DNA of 64,000 bases from contig NZ_LNYT01000007.1 of assembly GCF_001468125.1 (NCBI RefSeq), forward strand, positions 111,125-175,124. The letters run 5' to 3'. Shown piece by piece: positions 27,516 to 40,000 of the stretch. The notes below the pieces were generated by a model. It saw nothing but the letters and a program-made list of their open reading frames with translations, had not been told where the DNA came from and made no database searches. The stretch is from Legionella rubrilucens (GTDB lineage: Bacteria > Pseudomonadota > Gammaproteobacteria > Legionellales > Legionellaceae). The position numbers and the translations under genes were made by a program. Position 1 is the first letter of the stretch; each line of letters starts with the position of its first letter.

Positions 27516-27713
27516 GTGATCGTCAGTTTTCTCTCCGCATTGGCCTTGATGTTTGTGCTGGAAGGTATAATGCCATTTAGCTCCCCTGAGCGGTGGAAGC
27601 GGTTATTATGTAAAATTGTCGAGAAAGAGGATGTCGTGTTGCGTATTGCCGGGTTTATCAGCATGTTGGTGGGAGTCACGCTTCTCACTGTTGTTCATCA
27701 ATTTGCAGAGTAA
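27516..27713 (+). CDS. DUF2065 (YjeT-like) small membrane protein
   Basis: A 65-residue protein with two hydrophobic segments flanking FVLEGIMPFSSPERWKR, the DUF2065/YjeT pattern; in many gammaproteobacteria it sits between hflC and purA, as here. The frame is open from 27426, but I choose GTG 27516: GGAG lies 9 nt upstream, it gives the family length, and it avoids the terminator-like palindrome at 27474-27499 that would otherwise be inside the gene. ATG 27483 (76 aa) and ATG 27453 (86 aa) are alternatives. Function is unknown. Confidence 0.75.
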   Translation: MIVSFLSALALMFVLEGIMPFSSPERWKRLLCKIVEKEDVVLRIAGFISMLVGVTLLTVVHQFAE

Positions 27714-29021
<1,308 letters not shown>

Positions 29022-29030
29022 CAGACGGAG

Positions 29031-29068
29031 GGTTGGGCTTCCCTTGGGTTGCCCAATCCTGCTTTTTT
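29031..29068 (+). terminator. Terminator after purA
   Basis: An inverted repeat (TTGGGC at 29033-29038 with GCCCAA at 29051-29056, extended imperfectly) is followed by TTTTTT at 29063-29068. The T-run overlaps the stop of the convergent deaminase gene. Confidence 0.75.
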
Positions 29069-30542
29069 ACTGATCATACCGCTTTTCAAATGCTGCCAGT
29101 TGCAACTCCAGTTGACGCTGCAATTGTGCCTTCTTGCTGCCTTGAATGAATTTCAGGCATGACGCGCTGTTTAAATCCTTGCATTGCGGCACGCTGACAC
29201 CGGGCTGACTCTTGCTCCACAGGCTTTCTCCCGGTAGGAAACTGAAGGTCAGGGCATTGCGGTTAATCTGTTTAAGCGCGGGGTAATCCAGTTGATGGTG
29301 TAATACGGCTTCCACGTACTGCGCGGTTAAATCCGTACGTAAAATGCCTTCATCGTCAGTGGAGAGGACGACAGGCACCTGGTGTTTTAAGTAGTAATTA
29401 AGCGGGTGTTGTTTGCCGGCAATGGCAAGAATGGCTTTATTACTGATTAAATTAATTTCCACGGCCATGTTTTTTTCTTTTAAAAGGCGCATGATCTCTT
29501 CAGGATTGTCCTCATGGGCGATGTCGACGCCATGGCCGATACGGCTGGCATTGCCGACTAACATGGCGTCGCGAATGTGAAAACGGGTATCGGCCGGGAC
29601 GACGTCTTGCGGCGCTAATTCGCCGGCATGGAGGGCAATGGGTACTTCGGGGTAGTTCTGATGCAGAAATTCAAAAATTTTCATCTGCTCACGGTAATCC
29701 CTTAACGACAAATAACCGTCTTCCGGTTGCACCAGATTAACAGCAACCAGTGATTTGGAACGCGATGCGGCCTCAAACCCATGCAGGGCCTGGGCAAATA
29801 CTTTATCCAGGGTTTGTTCTCTTAACACATAATATTGAAACCGGACGGTTAAACCGCAAACCGGCTGTTTAAGCTTCTGCCCGCAGTTAAGAAAGGATTG
29901 CGCCTCGTTAAGCAGATGATCGGATTTGTTGACTGTTTTATTGATGGTGTCGATAAACCCCGGGTTACCCAGGAGCTTCTTTTTCATCGCCTCCATCCGG
30001 GTTAAGGTAAACGACGGATCGGCGAACGCGATGGAGGCCCCATTGTCGGGTAAAATCATGATCTCCATGTAGTGTTCATGCTGATCGGCTGCCCGCAACA
30101 TCACTTCGCTCAATAATTCGGCATCGTGATTGGCCACGAGCGGAATAAATTTCATGAACGAGGCAAAAAAATGATCATGGCCGGATTCAGTGCCTGGAAT
30201 AAAATCCTTCATCGACCAGGCACGCACCGTGTTGGCATAGATTTCTGGATGCTGTCTTAATTCCCTGGCAGGAATCCCCCGGCAGGCTTCCGTGGTTTTA
30301 CTGATGGCAAAGGTCGTGGTATCAAGACAATACTCGTGTTTAGCGGCCACGGCCAGCATCGCTTCAGGGTAAGCGCCGCCAGCGAGGTGGTAATGCAACT
30401 CGCCGCCCTTGGGCATGGCTTTGAAAAAGGCATACAGGGCATTGGGATCATTTTTTATCGTATCAACATACTGATTGACATGAGCAAAACAGGCGGATTG
30501 ATAAACCAGAAAAGACAGTAATACATGGCGTACAGAGAACAT
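29067..30542 (-). CDS. Exported adenosine deaminase-like metallohydrolase
   Basis: A 491-residue member of the adenosine/AMP deaminase superfamily. All active-site blocks are visible: KGGELHYHLAGG (His-x-His metal ligands), IALHAGE (His and catalytic Glu), RIGHGVDI, and VVLSTDDEGI (Asp ligand). The protein starts with a signal peptide (MFSVRHVLLSFLVYQSACFA), so it acts outside the cytoplasm and is larger than cytosolic ADA (about 340 aa), closer in layout to secreted ADGF/ADA2-like enzymes. It would deaminate extracellular adenosine or a related nucleoside. It converges on purA. Confidence 0.87.
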   Translation of the reverse strand: MFSVRHVLLSFLVYQSACFAHVNQYVDTIKNDPNALYAFFKAMPKGGELHYHLAGGAYPEAMLAVAAKHEYCLDTTTFAISKTTEACRGIPARELRQHPEIYANTVRAWSMKDFIPGTESGHDHFFASFMKFIPLVANHDAELLSEVMLRAADQHEHYMEIMILPDNGASIAFADPSFTLTRMEAMKKKLLGNPGFIDTINKTVNKSDHLLNEAQSFLNCGQKLKQPVCGLTVRFQYYVLREQTLDKVFAQALHGFEAASRSKSLVAVNLVQPEDGYLSLRDYREQMKIFEFLHQNYPEVPIALHAGELAPQDVVPADTRFHIRDAMLVGNASRIGHGVDIAHEDNPEEIMRLLKEKNMAVEINLISNKAILAIAGKQHPLNYYLKHQVPVVLSTDDEGILRTDLTAQYVEAVLHHQLDYPALKQINRNALTFSFLPGESLWSKSQPGVSVPQCKDLNSASCLKFIQGSKKAQLQRQLELQLAAFEKRYDQ

Positions 30543-30672
30543 AACAGGTTAAAAAGGGCTAAAAAGGGCCATTATCTCATAGGAAAGGCAGGATAGCTAT
30601 GTGCCTGTGATTGAGCCCCTCTTTCGTCAAATGCGCTCCATGGCAATTGAGCTGGAGGAGGGGCCGCAGGAC

Positions 30673-30987
30673 TCATCGAACCGCTGGCACCTCAGGGTTT
30701 GCCTGTTCAGCTTCTTGAAGCTGGTTCAGGGAGAGTTGGTATTCGGGGGAGTAGGTATTAATTTCATCAATGACAGTCAGAAGCTGTTTAAGCAACTCAT
30801 CGTATTTTCTCAACTGATTTTCAATCTCTGTTTTTTTCTCCGGGTTTTTTACTTTTTCTTTTTCCGAATTGGCAATGGCCTTCCTGATGAGGATAGATTG
30901 AGCAATGGCTTTTTCGCGCGTTGAGTTAACGTTTTTTATCAATGCGTCAAGCAAAAGCCGTTTTTCTGTAAGTGTTCCGTTCTCCAT
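30673..30987 (-). CDS. Small coiled-coil protein encoded downstream of the giant gene
   Basis: A 104-residue, highly charged helical protein rich in Lys, Glu, Leu and Ile, with heptad-like spacing from about residue 8 to 85, so probably a coiled coil. The open frame begins at TTG 30999, but ATG 30987 (MENGTLTEKR) has GGAG 8 nt upstream. It starts 32 nt after the stop of the 3510-residue gene on the same strand and is likely cotranscribed. Small acidic/coiled proteins next to large secreted proteins are often chaperones or partners; that is only an inference here. No family recognised. Confidence 0.7.
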   Translation of the reverse strand: MENGTLTEKRLLLDALIKNVNSTREKAIAQSILIRKAIANSEKEKVKNPEKKTEIENQLRKYDELLKQLLTVIDEINTYSPEYQLSLNQLQEAEQANPEVPAVR

Positions 30988-31019
30988 TGATGACTCCAAA
31001 TTTAAAAATTTTACAATAA

Positions 31020-34000
31020 TTAGGACTTATGTTCTATTTTATGCGGTGAATGCTGCTCGTCTTTTTTAATTTCGCGCAGTTTTTCGCTAAAATACGTATT
31101 CGGATCGGGGCGCTGTTCACTCTGCAAATTCGCTTCAGCACGAGCGACCTTATACTCTTGTTCGACTCTCTCTTTCACAGAAGGTTTTAGTTTATCCAGA
31201 GCTTCCTGGATTTCAGTAAGCAGCACGACGCCTTCTGACTTTTGCTGTGTCCATCGCGACTGGATGGCTTCCGTTTGCCTCGTCAATTCCTGCAATTCCT
31301 TTTCAGCGTCCTGTGATTCATCCAGTTCATAAAGTGTTTCAATGGGCGCATACATGGCGCCGGTTTTCATATCCAGATTGAAGTCGACCTCAACTGGCTT
31401 ATCGCCAATCAGCGCATGGACCGTCAATTTAAATCCGGGATTAAAAAGGTTGCTCTCGCCGAGTTCTATTTTTTTAAATTGAATACGCGTGTCCTGCACT
31501 GATTTTTCCACGATGAATCGCTCAAGGTAAGCCAGTAACTCCCTGTACGTTGAAGCCTGGTTTACCTGAGTGAAGAACGAGTAATGCATTCCTGTATTGA
31601 TTACATCGGGATCCTTCGAAACAAACTCGATCGTCTGATTCGAGTACTTAAAGTGCTTAGGCGGCAGATTGAGTTTTGGCGGCTTTTCACTATCCGTTTG
31701 ATTATAGAAAAAGACGGTACCAGCCTGAGTCAAGGCCTGATAAACCTCAATCGATCGCGGCTTGTTTAATGTGCTGGATTCTTCCCCCTGGGAAAAATAA
31801 TAAACCAGCCGATTTCTGGCATAGCGGCAATACTCCTGCAAAGCCTGTAAATCCTCATTCTCATCAGGGAGCGATGCAATGTATTCGAATAAATCAAGAA
31901 GCGTCTTATAGATGATGATGCTGTTCTGTTTATCGGACAGGTCAGCGTTCTTGTAGACTTCTATAAATTCGTTTAATTTTCTAACTTTTTCTTTGCTTTG
32001 AGCTGGGAGACGCTCATCGTGAACGTAGGCTTTAAATACATCAACAATTTCGTCAAACTCGGTTTTCCTATTGGCGTCAATTTCTTCAGGCGGCATGGCA
32101 GCGTGAATCCTGACTTCAAGCTCATTTAAATAGTTATACAAACGCCCGTTTGAACCGCTGCCTAAATGGCGTTTGTGCTTAATGTCATCGCTGAGCAATT
32201 GTGATTTTGCTGCGTGAATAGCCTGCAAAATCTCGGCAGCGCTTAACGACTTGTTATTCAACTGGATGAGAAGCGCTGAGACAATGTCTTTGCGATCATC
32301 GCTTACCCAGCCGCGTTTCCACCAATGATCACGGTAAGAGGTCATCCATTCTATGGCTTGACTGCGCATATTGGAAGGAGACTCAGCCCACCAGGACGCG
32401 AAGGAGTCTTTTTTCCATGTCGCCGTGGATTTGGATAGCAGGCGGCGGTTTTCTGCCATCATCATGGGCAGATACAGGGATTTCTGTTTTTCATGTTTGC
32501 CGCGATGGGAGGTCAAAATGGTAAAATGTTCCTGCTGGGCATAGGCGACGGCATTAATGTATTTGTCTGCCCTGCTCCAGTTTATCTGATCAATAAAAGC
32601 CTCGCATGCCTGATTGAACTTGGCATAAGCTACCGCGTTGCCTGAACGATAGGCTTTATACCGGAGATAAAGCATCGCCGCCATGATCGTCTGAACTTGT
32701 GCTTCTAAGGGAGTCGACGGATCAAGAGCGAATTTGCTGGCCAATTGCTGTTGATGCGCCGGGGTACGGAGCCATTCCATTTGTCCTGCAATGACGGCAC
32801 GGACTGCCTGCTGTCTTGCATCATCAGCCACAGCCTGCAATTCCATGCTGGATTCCGCCTCTATGTCCATCATATCGGCATAGACTGCTGCTGGTGAAAC
32901 GGAAACCACGGGTCTGTAAAGCTGGCTTCGCTTCACGTAATGCGTGCCCAGAGGTGCATTTCGAGTTGTGATGTGATCGATCAGGTCGATGTCATCAAGC
33001 GTTCTTTCTTCGGGCAGATCGATAGTCATTTTGTTATGTGCTGCCCATTTGAGCAAATGAGCTCTAATCATGCCGTCTTTTTTAGCATACTCATTCCATT
33101 CTTTAACAGCAAATTCGGCAAGGCGGGTAATTTTCGCGGTATTTTTCCCTTGCAGAGCCGGGTCGTGTTCCAACTCTTCCCAATAGTTATCGATGTTACC
33201 AAGGAGCAGATTCCATTGACCCAGTAATTGGTTGATAATCGCCTTTTTGCTGGCTTTTGACGCTTTGGTGGCATGAATCTGGGTGATGAAATCAAAGAAC
33301 TCCTGATAAATGAGATCCTTAATGCCATCAAACGATTCCCGCAAATCCCGGTCTTCTGAACGCGGCTTATTGCGGATAGTATTTAACAGCGCAATCGCTT
33401 TCTCCACTTCCTGGATTGTTGCTTTAAGGTTACGCAGTTTTTTCGGCGCATCAGCATAAGCCTCTTTAAATTCACTGCGGCGAAGAATCATGCGAGTAAA
33501 ACCCGGTTGCCCTTTACGTGCGGGCCGTCCTGATTTTTGCTGTAACGATCGTTCTAAATCCTCGGTAGAATGCGGAGCAGTGTCAACATAGGTTTGGATG
33601 GCATAGAGGCCATTGGCGTGAGTCGGTTTAATGTCTGTGCCGCGATCAAAAACCGAGGAAATGGTAATGACGCCATCCAGCCCTGCTTTATCTTTAAATT
33701 GCTTTTCTTCGTCGTTCCGTTCCTTGGGCGTGGGTTTTTCACTGCTGTAAAAACGCTGCAGGAAATCTGGGTTTAGTTTATGTTTGTATTTATGAGGAGC
33801 GGCTTCAATGGCGTCATGCAGCGCCTTATAAATTTTCTCGCCCTGCGTTTTATCAGGGCACTGTATTAATATAGGACCGCATAACCCATCGGGCTGACTG
33901 CGAATATACCGCAAAACGTCTTTGACGATGAGTTGAATGTGCTCGTTGTCTTCCGCTTCTGGATTATCAAGGTATTTAGCCTGGGTTAGCAGGGGATCTA

Positions 34001-37000
34001 AATACCGCAGGTTGGATTTGGTAAATTTCGGAATCCCGGCAAAGCGAAAGCCGTATTTGGCGTGTTGTTCAATAATTTCTTTCTTCGACCCCGCCGTTCC
34101 TGTCATGCCCAGGATCCGTTGATAGGTGTTCATTAACAATCGGCTGTTTAGCGAAGTCACGTAGGTTTTTTCAGGCTCAACCAGAAAATTGGGCTTACCA
34201 TTGTCGATTTCGTTACGGTATTTTTGCTGCAGGCGGACATGCAGAAACTGCTGAATGCCATTGCTGAATTCCGCATCGATATTAGGCCGTCCACCAGTCA
34301 GAATACAGGCTTTGGATACCTGACCGAATTTCGGATGCGCTAAGGTAACGACCCGGAATTTGGTTTCTTCCTCATCGATTAGGTGTTTTGTTTTTCCAGC
34401 AGCAACCAACCAGCCTTCCAAGCGTTTCTGGTAGAGTTCAGGTTGCTCTTCAAGTTTTTTCAACTGCTGCTTTTCTTCTTTGGATTTGGCCGCATTTCTG
34501 AGCCAGACTCTGGCCAGTGCTTGAAGGTCCGCATCACTTCTGGGTATGGTCTGTGCGTCGGTAAAATTAATTAAAGCCTCATAAATCCAGGTATAGGGGC
34601 TTTTATAGGGATCGCTGCTGGCATCGAGCGACGTGGCGTAACGATAGCGGGTACTGTCGTCTAAAGTTGAAAAATCCACTTCATCGGCAATCAAAGTGCA
34701 ATTGTCGGGGAAGACTTTACCTTCCAGCTGCATTTTGGAGCGATAGAGCGCCACATCGGACATGCTGGAGTAATGGATAGCATTGGGTTGGTAATCATCA
34801 AATCCGGATTTAGCCGTGATCAGTTTTACCCGCATCTCCAGGTAATCAAAGAAGGCGTGGTTTTCCTCCAACCCCTCGGAGGCCAGGAAGCTGTTCGCTG
34901 TACAGATATCAACGGTTTTGCCTTCAAGGTTAGCCAATGCAGCCGCTAAGGCAGCGGTCATTGATTTCCCTTCACCGGTTTTAATTTCCCCAACCAGATT
35001 CTCACCGGTCTGCATGGAGAGCAGCAGATACATGATTTGGGTTGGTCTTGGCATGTTGCCTGTGGCGCGATACATCACTTCACGCAACAGGGCGATGATT
35101 TCCAGTCTGGCTTTAAGACGCTGATTCTCAGTCGCCCCGCTGCCTTCTTTTAAGCGATTTTTATAATAATCCAGAAGGTCATGAATCTCTTTATGAGACA
35201 TGTCCTTGACGGCTTTAAGATTATTGGTGGTTTTGCCATTTTCAATGATTGGGATACCGAAGTCTTTGCCAATGCCGTTGATGTACAAAAACCAGCTCTG
35301 CAACTCCTGACGCTGGGTCAACAACATCGGGCGGCCATAATTCATGTCCTGCAGGTTGTTGAGGTAATTGGTCAGTTCACTGGCATCAAAGTGTTCATCC
35401 AGGGTTTTTTTATCGTCGCGCTTACCAAACGGATCCAGGTCATATTTTTTCTTAAGTGCATCTAAATCCACCGTTTCGGCTAAGGTAATCTGAGCCAGTT
35501 CGGAGAGTTTGGGGTAAGTGGGGGTACTGTAAAGAGCAGCCAATTGCTTGAGGGTTTCTGGGTCGACCTGTTTTAACTGGTTTACCGCATCCACAAGGAG
35601 TTTCTGATTATATTTTGAACCTTGTCCGTCCAGCTCTTTTTGTGCAGCCCGCAAAGCAATAGTCATGATAAGGGCCATTTTAGCCTGATCCGGCTCGTTG
35701 GCTGCTTCGATAAAGGCTGAGAAGTCAGCGGCATTGTTCCCGGTAAAAAAGGAGAAAACGGCCTGTATCAAAGCCGGATTCTTCATGTTTTCAACGAGGC
35801 TAAAACCCTGGATAATTTTCCATAACTCGGTATCCTGGTTAGTGCCGAGAATATGCAGCTTCTGGATGAATAACTCGCTGTTGTCGCCACGAAGAGCAAG
35901 AACTTTATTCAAATAATTATGGACGTTTTCTGGTTTGCTATGGCAATAAGCAATCGCCAGTTCGCAGACTGCACGTCTCTCCCGGTCGCTCCAGTCCTGC
36001 TTTTCAGGATCAAACACGGTGTCAAGGATAGTATTTAACCCAGTCAGTATGGTCTCCGAAGGAGACTTAAACGCCAGGAATTGACTCAGTAAAGGAGTTG
36101 GGAAGGGATCATTGGGATTAAAACCCGAGACCAGCGCACCCGTAATTTTGGCAAGGTGCTTAAGCGGGTACTCTTTTAGCGATGGGCTTTCATCGAAAGC
36201 GGCAATGACGGCTCTCAAGTCTGAAGGCCAGGTTTTTTGAATACGCTGAAAATCGCCGAGCAAATTGCTTAAACCATCCAATTCGTTGGCGTAAATGCCG
36301 ACAAAGTCGTCAAATGCCGCCTTTTTAATCGGATGATTCATTTTGTTATTGATGATTTTGGCAAGGCGCGCACGCGTTGCCTCGTCTCGAATACCGACAT
36401 TGGCTATGCCGTCATTGATGACGGTGTTGTAGACATTGGTCATGACGCCGGTGATTTTTCCTTTGACAACATCGCCTAAAAAACCTGAAAATTGACCAAT
36501 TTTTTTAAGGCCTTTGATTAAGGCGTGAGGGCCTTCGGGGGTGGCCAGCATTTTAAAGAAACCATCACCCAGTTCAGCCTCGATAGGCCCCTTGAAACTC
36601 GCGAGCTCTTTAATGATCTCGCTCATGTATTTGGTGATGATCGTTTGTAAATTTCCGCCGCTTTCCACGGGCGAAGCAATCACTTGCTCCAATTGAATGG
36701 TGCAGTCTTTGGGCAAAGCGTCCTTGATGGTTTGTTCAAGCGCGCTGTATTCCGGTTTTTCCTTCGCCGCGACATCCCTGACAATGGTAATGAGTTGATC
36801 GAGGCTCGGCAGCGCTTTCGATTTCACATCAATATGGCCCAACAGTTCCAGAAGGTTATGGGTTGTCTGCTCACCGTGTGTATTCAGGCATTGGGTAACC
36901 GCTTCATAAAGTTCTCTGATTTTCTCCCCGGCGTTTTCTCCATTGATGCCTTCTCTTGTACAGACAGCAATCAGTCGAGTCGTACCTATACGCAGTTTAC

Positions 37001-40000
37001 GATGATCGGTGAGAGCCTGAGCCTTTGCGTCGGCAATTTTTCTCAATCCCGTGATGCTAAGGCCTTCCAGTTCGCGCATGACCTCTTGAAAAACAGAGAG
37101 CTTTATTGCCTGCGGGTTTAGACACAGGAGGGTCAGTGTTTCAAGGTATTCCTGCGCATCCTCGTCATACGCTTCTACCAATTCCTGGATCATGGTGATG
37201 ACCTGAGCCGGTTGCTCCATCTTTTGGGCTTGTTTGGAAATGGTCACGATCTCTGCAAGGGTTGGCCTTATCGGAGACCTGCGCATCGCACGCCAGGCAT
37301 TCACCATCACGCGAATGTTCATCAACTGGGTTTGGTTTTTATCTTTGGAGGTGTCTTTGTACAGGTTTATCCAATCGACCAAGCCTTCAATATCGGCGAT
37401 TTGAAAGTGTTTACCGCGTTTACCCGTGCCAAATACGGCAATGAGTAATAAAAGCGATTCTTTACCATTGAAATAATTATTGTTTTGAATATTGTCATCA
37501 ATCAACGCAAAAGCTTCGCGATACTGTTTGACTGGGGCACGGTGGTTAAAGGTCGCGATGTAACGTAAAAAAATAGCGAGTTGTTTATTGCTATCCTCAC
37601 CCACAGCCCTATCGACGAAATTGCCGCCAATATTGGCTTTATCACAGCGATAAACAAAACCGTTTTCCGAAAAACGAACGTCTGATTTCGCGCTCCCGGA
37701 AAAACTGCCCAGGTTTAACATCATGGACGGAGTGACCAGTTTATAACCTTCGTAGCGTGAGGCATAAAAAGGCCCGAGGCCATCCAGGGATAGACCGGGT
37801 AATGACTCATAAAACTGCTCATTGATATCATGGGCGTTGGTGAGAATCACCGTCAGTAATCTGTCCAATGCGACCCGCATGTCGGCCACACCGGTTAAGA
37901 ACGGGCAGTATTCGGTTAAATGAAGGCCGGGGCTGACCTCTTCCAACTGGCCGCAAAAGTAGGAAAATCCCTCAGCCAACTCTGCCAGATTGGCCCAGCG
38001 GGTGCCGGGATGGCGTTCCTGCTTCACGTGGGTAAACCCATCGTCTTCGTCTGTCTGTTTTGGGTCGGGAGAATAACCAATATTGCTGGTATGCTGTTCC
38101 GTTAAGGCGAGCCACCAGGTAGCCTGAGCTGTGGAAAAGGCCATTAATTTCTGGATGGCGGCTAAACTGTTTTCCTGAAGCAGCTCATTGAGGTTTTGCG
38201 ATGAATCAATAAAGCAGGCCTTGAAACTGGTAAAAAATGCATCACCCTTGATGGCTTTAAGTTCCTGAAAGGTGATCAGTAACTGAAGAACGCCGGCAGA
38301 ACCCTTGTCAAAAAACACTTCACTGAGCGCCTTGATGTTGTTTTCGGTGAGTGTGTTGCCGAACACGCTTTGCATGAGCGCCTGCATCTTACCGGCGGCC
38401 TCAGGGTCCTGTGCGGAAATAAAAGCCTGCAGAATGGTCATACGCTGTTGAACGGACAGTTTAACCGCGTCGTCTTTGAGATAGAAAAAATGGCTAATGC
38501 AGTCTTCGAGCGAAGGGCGCGGCGCTTTCAGTTTGGCAATCACCGCATCGTATACATTTTTGGCCTGCTCATGGGTAATGAATTGCAAGGCATTTCCTGC
38601 CAGGTCACCGGGCAAAAGCGGTTTTGAAAACTGGATGGTTAATGGCGATTCATTGGGATTGATTGCGGCATCAAAGGCGGAATACGCCAGCACGACGTTA
38701 CCATCTGCATCGCTTTGCAGTTCAAACCCGCGCGGCAGATTATCAGGGTGTAAACCGTATTGCACATCCTGCAGGTGTTCAATCAGCATTCTCGCGGCCG
38801 ATACACTGATTTTTTTAATGCCGTATTTAAACAGTCCTGCCTCTTCGCCGGTAATCATGTCCCAGCATTGTTCGGGACTGAGTTTGGGATGACGGGCTTT
38901 GATGAACGCGTCCAGTTTATTGATGGTGTCACGGGTCAGTAACTCGTCAGTCCCGGTGTAGAGGTTGAATAATTCCTCTTCCACTTCGTCTTCTTCTGGC
39001 AGACCGCTGTCATCCAAGGACGTTTGCACCTGTTGCTGAACCTGCTGTTGCTGCTGCTGTTGCACCTGAATTTCAGTCGCGAGCGAGCCTAAATCACCCT
39101 GAAAAATGGCTTTACCGATTTTGCCTAAGGTGACCTTGGGTATTACTGCTGCTCGAGCAGTCGTTTTTTCATGTTCTCTGGCAGACAGGCCTTTTTTCTG
39201 GTTTTTCAAGCCGGCATTTTCAAGTGCTTCCAATGGGCCTGCGATTTTTAATGACGCCCTGTCCGGTGCAGAAAAAGTAACGACGGTGGCATAAGGGCCT
39301 GCACTGATTACATCAATTAAGGCCTGAATGGTTTCTTCTTTTAATGGGGCCAGTGAGGAACTGACGATTTCTAATCGTTTAATGCCTTCAGGCGGCATGT
39401 GGCTGAGGATATCGCGCACGACATCAATCAGCGTCTTTTGGTCAATTTTGCCCAGATCCGTAATGGCGAAACTGAATTGCCTGAACGGGAGAAAAGGATT
39501 TGCCGATTGTAAATAATCCCGCAAGGTTGTCAGCATGTCGAGATCAGTAATCACATACCCTAACGCCTGGGCGTCCCGCATGCTGAAGGTGTGGTAATCG
39601 AAAACCCCGTCTTCAAAACGGTTTTGATTGTTGGCAATGTACTGCAGCAGCTTCGCAAACCCGGTGGCACCGAGTTGAAGAGCATTTTTATCGGCTGAAG
39701 ACAGCGACCCCACAAACCATTCAAACCGTCCCTGGGTGGGTTTATCCGGAATTTGAAATAACATCGCTTCAAACAAGGCATCCCAGGGAGGCGTTTGTGC
39801 GTTGGGTTTTATTTTAAAATGAGACAATAAGGCATTGCGGGTGTTTATCAGCCTTAAATAATCGCTTAACGCCGGATCCTCTGCAATCAGTTCAATGCCC
39901 AACGCTAACTGATCAATATTGTCCTTAATCAACTGCTGGTTCAGTTTCGCAGTACCGGTCAATGTGATTTGTTTAAGCGCTGTGTTTTTGCCAATGGCAT

